Assembly (NCBI RefSeq): GCF_036170895.1
Contig: NZ_CP108036.1
Location: 5,759,501-5,823,500 of the forward strand
DNA: 64,000 bases
Origin: Streptomyces erythrochromogenes
GTDB lineage: Bacteria > Actinomycetota > Actinomycetes > Streptomycetales > Streptomycetaceae
Direction: 5' to 3'
The notes under the pieces are model-generated. The model was given only the letters and a program-made list of their open reading frames with translations, was not told the origin of the DNA and searched no databases. This document shows positions 37,244 to 44,857 of this stretch, in pieces; position 1 is the stretch's first letter; each line of letters begins with the position of its first letter. The translations under genes and the position numbers were made by a program.

Positions 37244-37726
37244 TTAGGCGTCGTGAGAGACCGGATATTGATCCACCGGGTCGTGGAAACCTCGATCCGG
37301 TGAAATCGGACTCGCCACATCAATTTCTGCCCACACCGTCTTCAGTGGCGCCGGCCCGAGATCCGTTCCCCACCGCACGGAGAGCGCGGACACCAGCACC
37401 AGCCCCCGTCCCGACTCCGCCTCGGCGTCCGGTGCCCCGCAGTCTGCGGGCGGCTCGAACTCCCGCCGCGTGTCCGACACTTCGATACGGAGCGTAGGCC
37501 CGGGCGCGAGGTGCAGCGCGAGCCGGAAGTCCCGCCCGCGCACCCTGCCGTGGGTCACGGCGTTCGCGGCGAGTTCGGCGACGACCTGTGCCGCGTCCTC
37601 GAACGGAAGCTCTTGCTCCACGAGTTGGGCCACCGTGAGCGCGCGTGCGGCGCGGGCTCCGCGCGGGGTGGAGGGGAGCGTGGCGACGAGGGAGGTTTCC
37701 TGATTCACGTGACTCAGCGTGGCCAT
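37244..37726 (-). CDS. RsbW-like ATP-binding protein (HATPase)
   Basis: A 160-residue anti-sigma-factor-type kinase fold: N-box ELAANAVTHG (about 52-61), DTRREF, and G-box ESGRGLVLVSAL. Proteins like this sit beside XRE/DUF397 pairs at abaA- and whiJ-like loci in streptomycetes, where they influence development and antibiotic production. Here it is divergent from such a pair, with 92 bases shared between the starts, so common control is likely. Whether it phosphorylates an anti-anti-sigma partner is unknown; none is encoded nearby. Confidence 0.9.
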   Translation of the reverse strand: MATLSHVNQETSLVATLPSTPRGARAARALTVAQLVEQELPFEDAAQVVAELAANAVTHGRVRGRDFRLALHLAPGPTLRIEVSDTRREFEPPADCGAPDAEAESGRGLVLVSALSVRWGTDLGPAPLKTVWAEIDVASPISPDRGFHDPVDQYPVSHDA

Positions 37727-37818
37727 CCGTGCGTACCCTGAACAGAGTTGAGGGCGCTGTGTACGACGGTTGTCCAGAGCGGTCCCGTGGTGTCCTCGCG
37801 GTCCAAGGGGAGGCGGAT

Positions 37819-38670
37819 GTGAACACGACGGACGGTGCCGATGAGTCGAGCTGGGAACTCGACCCGGAGGACGAATCCGGGGCGGTCATCGCCACGGTGG
37901 GGCGCCAGCTGAAGATGTGGCGTGAGGCGGCGGGTTTTGACCGAACCAAATTCGGTGAGCGGATGGGATACGGGGCGAACCTGATCTACAAGATCGAGCG
38001 AGGGTCCCGTATTCCGCGTCCGGAGTTCCTGGACAAGGCGGACGAGGTCCTCGGGGCGGGCGGGAAAATCGCCGCGATGAAGGCCGATGTCGAAAGGGCC
38101 CGCTATCCCAAGAAGGTCCGGGATCTGGCCAGGTTGGAATCTGAGGCCGTGGAGATCGGGTCCTACGACAACGTCGTGGTGTCGGGTCTGCTCCAGACGG
38201 AGGAGTACGCCCGTGCCCTGTTCGGGCTGAGGCGCCCGGGGTTCTCGGAGGACGAGGTCGAACGCCTGGTGACTGCGAGGCTCGCCCGCCAGGAGGTCCT
38301 CCGGCGACATCCGGCCCCGCTCCTGACCGTCGTACAGGAAGAGGCTGTGCTCCGACGGCCCATCGGGGGCAAGATGGTGTTGCGCGGCCAGTTGGAACAC
38401 CTGTTGGAGGTCGGTCGGCTGCGCACCGTGGAGATCCAGGTGATGCCCATCGCGGTCGAGGAGCATTCCGGGCTTGCCGCATCGTTCAAAGTCATGCGTC
38501 TCAGGGACGGAACGGCGGTCGGTCACAACGACGTTCAGCTGGCCAGCCGCCTGATCACCGAGCCCAAAGAGGTCCAGATCCTCGACATGCGCTATGGCAT
38601 GATCCGGGCACAGGCGCTGACGCCTCGCGAATCGCTGACGTTCATCGAAAAAGTACTGGGGGAGACATGA
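37819..38670 (+). CDS. XRE-family regulator with DUF5753 domain
   Basis: A 283-residue protein starting at GTG 37819 with AGGGGAGG upstream. The N-terminal helix-turn-helix (about 27-80: [20 protein letters not shown] to [17 protein letters not shown]) is followed by a DUF5753/Scr1-like ligand domain (about 105-280) with [14 protein letters not shown] and [13 protein letters not shown]. Members pair with a small DUF397 protein, and this pair has been suggested to behave like a regulator/antitoxin module. The stop overlaps the DUF397 start by 4 bases. Confidence 0.93.
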   Translation: MNTTDGADESSWELDPEDESGAVIATVGRQLKMWREAAGFDRTKFGERMGYGANLIYKIERGSRIPRPEFLDKADEVLGAGGKIAAMKADVERARYPKKVRDLARLESEAVEIGSYDNVVVSGLLQTEEYARALFGLRRPGFSEDEVERLVTARLARQEVLRRHPAPLLTVVQEEAVLRRPIGGKMVLRGQLEHLLEVGRLRTVEIQVMPIAVEEHSGLAASFKVMRLRDGTAVGHNDVQLASRLITEPKEVQILDMRYGMIRAQALTPRESLTFIEKVLGET

Positions 38671-38924
38671 CCATCAAGCCGTCGGGCGAGAGCCTCTTCG
38701 CCCTCACGTGGGTCAAGAGCAGCTACAGCACGGCCGACGGGGCCGACTGCGTCGAGGTCGCTTGGACCAAGAGCAGCTACAGCACCAACGACGGGCCCGA
38801 GTGCGTCGAGGTCGCCCACACCCCCGGCACGGTCCTCGTCCGGGATTCCAAGCGTCCCGCAGGCGCCCGTCTCGCCGTCACCCCCGACGCCTGGGCCGGT
38901 TTCGTGGCGCACGCCACCGCGTGA
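38667..38924 (+). CDS. DUF397 protein with duplicated motif
   Basis: An 85-residue DUF397 protein. The family motif W-x-KSSYS-x-DG-x-x-CVEVA occurs twice in tandem ([18 protein letters not shown] and [18 protein letters not shown]), then [17 protein letters not shown] and AWAGFVAHA. Many relatives carry one copy in about 65 residues. It is coupled to the XRE gene upstream (ATGA) and to the HEAT-repeat gene downstream (GTGA). Its role is probably to modulate the XRE partner. Confidence 0.93.
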   Translation: MTIKPSGESLFALTWVKSSYSTADGADCVEVAWTKSSYSTNDGPECVEVAHTPGTVLVRDSKRPAGARLAVTPDAWAGFVAHATA

Positions 38925-40009
38925 GCGCACTCGACGAAGCCACCGAGGCCGTCTACCGATACCGGCGGCCCGATCCGTGGTGCTGGGAGGTCGTGGTCAA
39001 AGCCGTCTGCGACCGTACGCACACCAGCTGGGACGCCGATCACGCGGTGCTCCAGGCCGGCGGAGCCGTCGCCGCGGACGCCGACCTGATCGCCGGGTCC
39101 CTCGGCCACGGTTCCGCGTACAGCGACGAACTGCTCATGCTCGCCCTCGCCGGGATGGGCGACCTCCGTGCGCTGCCCGCCCTGCAGCGGCGTGCCGACG
39201 CCAACCGCCTCCCGTCCAGTCGTTCCCACGCACGCATCCTGGCTGCCCTGCCCGCAGTGGAGCTGCTCCCCGTGGTGCTGCCCGTCCTGCGGCAGAACCC
39301 GGTGCAGCACTACTCCTGCACGGCCCTCCTTGAACTCCTCGCTCTCTGGGGCCCGGCCTCCGCGTCCGCCGTGTCCGAGGTGATCCGGTTCCTGGGGACG
39401 GCCGACACCTACGACGCGATGCGCGTGCTCGGCCGGATCGGCCCGCCGGCCGTCGCCACGGCCGACCGGCTGGCCGCGTACGCCACTGGCCGGGGCCGCG
39501 GGGTCGGCGGCTCCTACCCGCGCCGCGCGGCCTGGGCGCACTGGAAGGTCACCGGGGACCCCGCCCTCGCCCTCGACGTGTGCGGGGCGGCCGTACGGTC
39601 CGGGACGGCGAGCCACGGCCTGCCGTTCCTCGCCGACCTCGGCCCGCTGGCCGCCGTACACACAACGCCCGTGCGCCGCCTGATGGAGTCGCCCGGAGCG
39701 TGGACCAGGACGTACGCCGCGCACGCGTACTGGCGGATCACCGGCGACCCGGAGCCGGCCGTGCCGGTGCTGCTGGCGGAGGTGGACCCGGCCTGGGACG
39801 GCGATCCCGCCCTACCGGTACGGGAGGCCGTCCGGATCCTGGGGGAGATCGGCGCCCCGGCCGTTTCGGGGGCGTCCCTGCTGCGCAGGATCCTCGCGCA
39901 GGAGGAACGGCTCAGCCGGCCCTGGCGCGGCGTACGGATCCTCGCCGATCAGGCGTACGCCCGCACGCTCACCGAAGCCCTGGACAGGATCGAGAGGTGC
40001 CGGGAGTGA
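38921..40009 (+). CDS. HEAT-like repeat protein
   Basis: A 362-residue soluble protein starting at GTG 38921, which overlaps the DUF397 stop. It is built of repeated helix pairs ([21 protein letters not shown], cut to its core [72 protein letters not shown]) typical of HEAT/PBS-lyase-type scaffolds that bind proteins. No catalytic motif is seen. Its tight coupling to the XRE/DUF397 pair suggests it is part of that unit. The stop overlaps the GNAT gene's start. Confidence 0.82.
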   Translation: MSALDEATEAVYRYRRPDPWCWEVVVKAVCDRTHTSWDADHAVLQAGGAVAADADLIAGSLGHGSAYSDELLMLALAGMGDLRALPALQRRADANRLPSSRSHARILAALPAVELLPVVLPVLRQNPVQHYSCTALLELLALWGPASASAVSEVIRFLGTADTYDAMRVLGRIGPPAVATADRLAAYATGRGRGVGGSYPRRAAWAHWKVTGDPALALDVCGAAVRSGTASHGLPFLADLGPLAAVHTTPVRRLMESPGAWTRTYAAHAYWRITGDPEPAVPVLLAEVDPAWDGDPALPVREAVRILGEIGAPAVSGASLLRRILAQEERLSRPWRGVRILADQAYARTLTEALDRIERCRE

Positions 40010-40506
40010 ATTTCACGGTGCGTCGCGCGGGCCCGGGCGACGGGGACGTCCTCGGCGAGATCCACGCCGCCGCCTGGGAGGCGGCGTACGCGCCCTTCTT
40101 CGATCCGGGGTTCGCCGCGGACGGGATCGCGAGCAGGCGCACCCGCTGGCACGCACGGCTCGCGGCGCAGGACTCCACGATCCTGCTGGCCGAAGGGGAC
40201 GGCCGGCCGGTGGCCATGGCCGTCTTCCGCCCGTCCTCGACCAGGCCCCGGTTCGCCGAGATCCTCTCCTTCTACAGCCACCCCGACAGCTGGGGAACGG
40301 GCGCGGCCGCGGCCCTGATGACCGGGACGCTGGGGCACCTGAGCGCCGACGGTTTCACCCGCGCACACCTGTGGACCCTGCGCGACACGCCCCAGTCCCG
40401 CCGCTTCTACACCAAGGCCGGCTTCACCGAGAGCGGCTCCACCCGCACCTACGACTTCGGTGATGGCAACCCCCTCACCCAGGTCGAGTTCGAACGGGGG
40501 TGCTGA
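40006..40506 (+). CDS. GNAT family N-acetyltransferase
   Basis: A 166-residue acetyltransferase starting at GTG 40006 with GAGAGG eight bases upstream. Fold marks are TVRRAGPGDGDVLGEIHAAA, the beta-4 strand AEILSFYSHPDSWGTGAAAA (acetyl-CoA pyrophosphate loop, somewhat divergent from the usual RGxG), and a C-terminal LRDTPQSRRFYTKAGF. The substrate is unknown. It is the last of four genes, each overlapping the next by 4 bases, downstream of the XRE regulator. Confidence 0.88.
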   Translation: MNFTVRRAGPGDGDVLGEIHAAAWEAAYAPFFDPGFAADGIASRRTRWHARLAAQDSTILLAEGDGRPVAMAVFRPSSTRPRFAEILSFYSHPDSWGTGAAAALMTGTLGHLSADGFTRAHLWTLRDTPQSRRFYTKAGFTESGSTRTYDFGDGNPLTQVEFERGC

Positions 40507-40608
40507 GGGCGGCGCGCCGAACTCCGGCGGAATCCGCCTGCCGTTCGCCCGGCGTACCCGCCGACGTCACATCCGGCTCCCTCTCCGGTCCTCCGGGGGC
40601 GCTGTTCT

Positions 40609-40622
40609 TGTGAGCGCTCCAA
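40609..40622 (+). promoter_or_regulatory. LacI/CebR-like operator upstream of phospholipase C gene
   Basis: TGTGAGCGCTCCAA differs at 2 of 14 positions from the CebR operator TGGGAGCGCTCCCA, and extends to TTG...CAA-type ends. It lies 32 bases before the ATG, where a bound repressor would block transcription. No CebR-type gene is in the window. Confidence 0.5.
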
Positions 40623-40653
40623 CACCCGCGAACGAAGCAGAGGTCGTCACCCC

Positions 40654-42726
40654 ATGGCAGAACTCAACCGTCGCCGCTTTCTCCAGCTCACCGGCGGCGC
40701 AGCCGCCCTGACCATGCTGGGCGAGAGCATCGCGCGCGCCGCCGCCATCCCCGCGCAGGGGACGACGGGCACCATCGCCGACGTCGAGCACATCGTGGTC
40801 CTGATGCAGGAGAACCGTTCCTTCGACCACTACTTCGGCGCCCTGCGCGGCGTCCGCGGCTTCGGCGACCCGCGTCCCGTGACCCTGCCGAGCGGCAAGT
40901 CCGTCTGGCACCAGGCCGACAACGCGGGCAAGGAGACGCTGCCCTTCCGCCCGCCGTCCGACGACCTCGGGATGGAGTACCTCCAGGGCCTCAACCACGA
41001 CTGGGCCGGCGGACAGAGCGCCTTCAACAAGGGCAAGTACGACAACTGGGTGCCCGCCAAGACGCCCGCCACCATGGCCCACCTGACGCGCGAGGACATC
41101 CCCTTCCACTACGCCCTCGCCGACGCGTTCACCATCTGCGACGCCTACCACTGCTCGTTCATCGGCTCGACCGACCCCAACCGCTACTACCTCTGGTCCG
41201 GCCACACCGGCAACGACGGCAAGGGCGGCGGCCCGGTCCTCAACAACGCCGAGCTCGGCTACGACTGGACCACCTACCCCGAGCGCCTGGAGGCGGCCGG
41301 GATCTCCTGGAAGGTCTACCAGGACATCGGCGACGGTCTGGACGCCGCCGGCTCGTGGGGCTGGATCAACGACGCCTTCCGCGGCAACTACGGCGACAAC
41401 TCGCTGCTCTACTTCAACAAGTACCGGGACGCCCGGCCCGGCGACCCGCTCCACGACAAGGCCCGCACCGGCACGAACGCCAAGGCCGGGGAGGGCTACT
41501 TCGACCGGCTGCGCGCGGACGTCGCCGCCGGCGCCCTGCCGCAGGTGTCCTGGATAGCCGCCCCCGAGGCGTTCAGCGAGCACTCGAACTGGCCCTCCAA
41601 CTTCGGCGCCTGGTACATCGCGCAGGTGCTGGACGCGCTGACGTCCAACCCCGACGTGTGGGCCCGTACCGCCCTGTTCATCACCTACGACGAGAACGAC
41701 GGCTTCTTCGACCACGTCGTCCCGCCGTACGCCCCGGCCGACGCGAACCAGGGCCTGTCGACCACGCCGACCGCCCTCGACGTCTTCCCCGGCAAGGCAG
41801 GCTACGTCGCCGGACCGTACGGGCTGGGTCCGCGCGTCCCGATGCTCGTCGTCTCGCCCTGGAGCACCGGCGGCTACTCCTGCTCCGAGACCTTCGACCA
41901 CACCTCCGTCATCCGCTTCATGGAGAAGCGCTTCGGGGTGCAGGAGCCGAACATCTCGCCCTGGCGGCGCGCCGTCTGCGGCGACCTGACCTCGGCCTTC
42001 GACTTCGCACGCAAGGACACCTCCACGGGGTCGCTGCCCGACACCGGCCTGTGGGAGCCGCAGGACCGCGAGCGGCACCCCGACTTCCGGGCGACCCCGC
42101 CGGCCGTGGGGGCGATGCCGCGCCAGGAGAAGGGCCAGTGCCGCACCCGCCCGCTGAAGTACGCCCCGTACGTCGACGGTGCGGCCCTCACCGCCGAGGG
42201 CAAGTTCCGGCTGACCTTCAGCGGCGGCGCGGACCTGGGCGCGCAGTTCTACGTCACCTCCGCCAACCGCACCGACGCCCCCTGGACGTACACCACCGAG
42301 GCCGGCAAGTCGATCTCGGACACCTGGAACACCCGCTACTCGGCCGGCGTCACCGACCTGACCGTGCACGGCCCCAACGGCTTCCTGCGCGGCTTCCGCA
42401 ACCCCGGCACCACCCCCGGCCCCGAGGTCACCGCCCGCCACAACGCCACCACGGGCAACCTGGACCTCACCCTCACCAATGCCGGGGCGTCGACGGCGAC
42501 CCTCACGGTCACCAACGCCTACGGCGGAGGGGCCAAGCGCCTCACCGTCGCCAAGGGCGCCACCGTCACCCACAGCGTCTCCCTGAAGAACACGCGACGC
42601 TGGTACGACGTGAGCGTCACCTCGTCCGAGACCGCGGACTTCGGCCGCCGCTTCGCCGGGAAGGTGGAGACCGGTGCGGCCGGCCTCTCGGACCCGGCGA
42701 TCCTGACGGACCAGTCCTCCTCCTGA
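40654..42726 (+). CDS. Tat-exported phosphocholine-specific phospholipase C
   Basis: A 690-residue protein with twin-arginine signal NRRRFLQLTGGAAALTM, then the phosphoesterase domain beginning VEHIVVLMQENRSFDHYFG, with catalytic-site segments IGSTDPNRYYLWSGHTG, YDENDGFFDHVVPP and SPWSTGGYSCSETFDHTS. Two C-terminal beta domains (about 485-580 and 590-680) match the DUF756 repeats of non-haemolytic bacterial phospholipase C. It should cleave phosphatidylcholine or sphingomyelin outside the cell and release phosphocholine. A LacI-type operator lies upstream and a hairpin follows. Confidence 0.93.
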   Translation: MAELNRRRFLQLTGGAAALTMLGESIARAAAIPAQGTTGTIADVEHIVVLMQENRSFDHYFGALRGVRGFGDPRPVTLPSGKSVWHQADNAGKETLPFRPPSDDLGMEYLQGLNHDWAGGQSAFNKGKYDNWVPAKTPATMAHLTREDIPFHYALADAFTICDAYHCSFIGSTDPNRYYLWSGHTGNDGKGGGPVLNNAELGYDWTTYPERLEAAGISWKVYQDIGDGLDAAGSWGWINDAFRGNYGDNSLLYFNKYRDARPGDPLHDKARTGTNAKAGEGYFDRLRADVAAGALPQVSWIAAPEAFSEHSNWPSNFGAWYIAQVLDALTSNPDVWARTALFITYDENDGFFDHVVPPYAPADANQGLSTTPTALDVFPGKAGYVAGPYGLGPRVPMLVVSPWSTGGYSCSETFDHTSVIRFMEKRFGVQEPNISPWRRAVCGDLTSAFDFARKDTSTGSLPDTGLWEPQDRERHPDFRATPPAVGAMPRQEKGQCRTRPLKYAPYVDGAALTAEGKFRLTFSGGADLGAQFYVTSANRTDAPWTYTTEAGKSISDTWNTRYSAGVTDLTVHGPNGFLRGFRNPGTTPGPEVTARHNATTGNLDLTLTNAGASTATLTVTNAYGGGAKRLTVAKGATVTHSVSLKNTRRWYDVSVTSSETADFGRRFAGKVETGAAGLSDPAILTDQSSS

Positions 42727-42759
42727 CGCGAGGGACGCGAGAGGCGCGAGAGACGCGAA

Positions 42760-42798
42760 AGCGCCCGTGTCCCGGAATTCCTCCGGGGCGCGGGCGCT
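42760..42798. terminator. Bidirectional hairpin between phospholipase C and PAP2 genes
   Basis: AGCGCCCG pairs with CGGGCGCT, with an inner CCCGGA/TCCGGG stem, in the gap between convergent genes. Confidence 0.85.
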
Positions 42799-42825
42799 CG
42801 GTGTACGGGGTCGGGCGGCTGCGCC

Positions 42826-43716
42826 CTAGCGGCGGGTGCGGACCCGGTTCAGGAGTTCCGACGCCGGGTGCGGGCCCGTGTGCTCGGGGTGGCGGGGCAG
42901 GCGGTGCGGCATCGAGCCGTACCAGGTGCGCGAGACGGCGTAGCCGAAGGCCAGGCAGATCATGCCGCCCACGGCGTCGAGCCAGAAGTGGTTGGCGGTG
43001 GCCACGATGACGATCAGGGTCGCCGTCGGGTAGAGCAGGCCCAGGATCCGGGCCCAGGGGGCCGAGGCGACCGCGAAGATCGTCAGCCCGCACCAGAGCG
43101 ACCACCCTATGTGCATGGACGGCATCGCAGCGTACTGGTTCGACATGTGCTTGAGGTTGCCGGAGGCCATGGAGCCCCAGGTGTGGTGGACCAGCACGGT
43201 GTCGATGAAGTCCTGCCCGTTCATCAGCCGGGGCGGCGCGAGCGGGTAGAAGTAGTAGCCGACCAGGGCCACGCCGGTGGTGGCGAAGAGGACCAGGCGC
43301 GTGGCGGCGTACCGGCCGGGATGGAACCGGTAGATCCACACCAGCACGCCGATCGTCACGACGAAGTGCAGCGTGGCGTAGTAGTAGTTCATGCCCACTA
43401 TCAGCCACGTCACGGAGTTGACGGCGTGGTTGACCGACTGCTCGACGGCGATGCCGAGGGTCTGCTCGACCCCCCAGATCCAGTCGGCGTTCGCGAGGGC
43501 GATCGACTTCTGCTCGGGCACGGCGTTGCGGATCAGCGAGTAGGTCCAGTAGCTGACCGCGATCAGCAGGATCTCGAACCAGATCCGCGGTCGGCGCGGG
43601 ACGCGCAGCCGGGAGAGCAGGGCGCGGTCGGAACCCGGGCGGGTCTCGGTCTCGACCACTACGGGTGAGGAGACGTCCGTCCGGGTTTCCAGTGTCTTCA
43701 CGCTCGATTCACCCAT
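42826..43716 (-). CDS. PAP2 superfamily membrane phosphatase
   Basis: A 296-residue polytopic protein with a polar N-terminus, about six transmembrane segments and the PAP2/inositolphosphotransferase-like catalytic motifs YAAMPSMHIGWS (His) and ANHFWLDAVGG (His and Asp). The usual first motif KxxxxxxRP is not obvious, as in the Aur1/Ipt1-like bacterial subgroup. It probably acts on a lipid phosphate or phosphodiester at the outer face of the membrane. It lies downstream of malR on the same strand, 74 bases away, but has no link to sugar metabolism. Confidence 0.88.
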   Translation of the reverse strand: MGESSVKTLETRTDVSSPVVVETETRPGSDRALLSRLRVPRRPRIWFEILLIAVSYWTYSLIRNAVPEQKSIALANADWIWGVEQTLGIAVEQSVNHAVNSVTWLIVGMNYYYATLHFVVTIGVLVWIYRFHPGRYAATRLVLFATTGVALVGYYFYPLAPPRLMNGQDFIDTVLVHHTWGSMASGNLKHMSNQYAAMPSMHIGWSLWCGLTIFAVASAPWARILGLLYPTATLIVIVATANHFWLDAVGGMICLAFGYAVSRTWYGSMPHRLPRHPEHTGPHPASELLNRVRTRR

Positions 43717-43790
43717 GGGGAGAGAGTCTGCCAGATGAGCTCTCGCCTCCGATCATCCCTCGGGACGGTCTTCGGCGCAGCCGCTCCGTC

Positions 43791-44831
43791 TCAAGTACGA
43801 CTCGGGGTGCGCCGCTGTCCGGGGCCCGAGGCCGTGGAGCCGCGCACGACCAGTTCCGGCAGGAAGACGAATTCACTGTGGGGGGCCGGCGTACCGCCGA
43901 TCTCCTCCAGCAGCGTCCGCACCGCCGCCTGCCCCATCGCCTGCACGGGCTGGCGGATCGTGGTCAGCGGCGGGTCGGTGAAGGCTATGAGCGGGGAGTC
44001 GTCGAAGCCGACGACCGAGACGTCCTGCGGCACCCGCAGGCCCTGCTGGCGGGCCGCCCGGATCGCGCCGAGCGCCATCATGTCGCTCGCGCACACCACG
44101 GCCGTGCAGCCGCGTGAGATCAGTGCGGACGCGGCGGCCTGGCCGCCCTCCAGGGAGTAGAGGGAGTGCTGGATCAGTTCCTCGATCTCGGCGTCGCCGA
44201 GTCCGAGCCGCTCCTTCATCCCGACCCGGAAGCCCTCGATCTTGCGCAGGACCGGTACGAACCGCTTCGGCCCGACCGCGAGGCCGATCCGGGTGTGCCC
44301 GAGCGCGGTGAGGTGGGTGACGGCGAGCTGCATGGCGGCGCGGTCGTCGGGGGAGACGAAGGGGGCCTGCACCTTGTCGGAGAAGCCGTTGATCAGGACG
44401 TAGGGGACGCCTTGGCCTCGGAGTTGGTCATAGCGGCCCATATCGGCCGTCGTGTCGGCGTGCAGGCCGGAGACGAAGATGATCCCGGAGACCCCGCGGT
44501 CGACGAGCATCTCGGTCAGCTCGTCCTCGGTGGACCCGCCGGGAGTCTGCGTGGCCAGCACGGGCGTGTACCCCTGGCGGGTCAGGGCCTGGCCGATGAC
44601 CTGGGCGAGCGCCGGGAAGATGGGGTTGTCCAGCTCGGGCGTGATCAGTCCGACGAGGCCGGCGCTGCGCTGGCGCAGCCGTACGGGGCGCTCGTAGCCG
44701 AGGACGTCCAGCGCGGCCAGCACGGATTCGCGGGTGCCCGCGGCCACACCGGGCTTGCCGTTGAGCACGCGGCTGACTGTGGCTTCGCTGACCCCCGCCT
44801 GGGCTGCGATGTCGGCTAGCCGTGCGGTCAC
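43791..44831 (-). CDS. malR: LacI-family maltose regulator MalR
   Basis: A 346-residue repressor starting at GTG 44831: LacI helix-turn-helix RLADIAAQAGVSEATVSRVL, hinge, then a periplasmic-binding-type sensor domain with GLVGLITPELDNPIFPALAQ and DVSVVGFDDSPLIAFTDPPL. It closely resembles Streptomyces MalR as I remember it, which represses malEFG and is released by maltose. The gene follows the alpha-glucosidase by 26 bases on the same strand, so the two are probably co-transcribed and divergent from malE. A second similar LacI gene lies at 52220. Confidence 0.9.
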   Translation of the reverse strand: MTARLADIAAQAGVSEATVSRVLNGKPGVAAGTRESVLAALDVLGYERPVRLRQRSAGLVGLITPELDNPIFPALAQVIGQALTRQGYTPVLATQTPGGSTEDELTEMLVDRGVSGIIFVSGLHADTTADMGRYDQLRGQGVPYVLINGFSDKVQAPFVSPDDRAAMQLAVTHLTALGHTRIGLAVGPKRFVPVLRKIEGFRVGMKERLGLGDAEIEELIQHSLYSLEGGQAAASALISRGCTAVVCASDMMALGAIRAARQQGLRVPQDVSVVGFDDSPLIAFTDPPLTTIRQPVQAMGQAAVRTLLEEIGGTPAPHSEFVFLPELVVRGSTASGPGQRRTPSRT

Positions 44832-44857
44832 GGGATTGGACTGTACCGGCCGCCACG

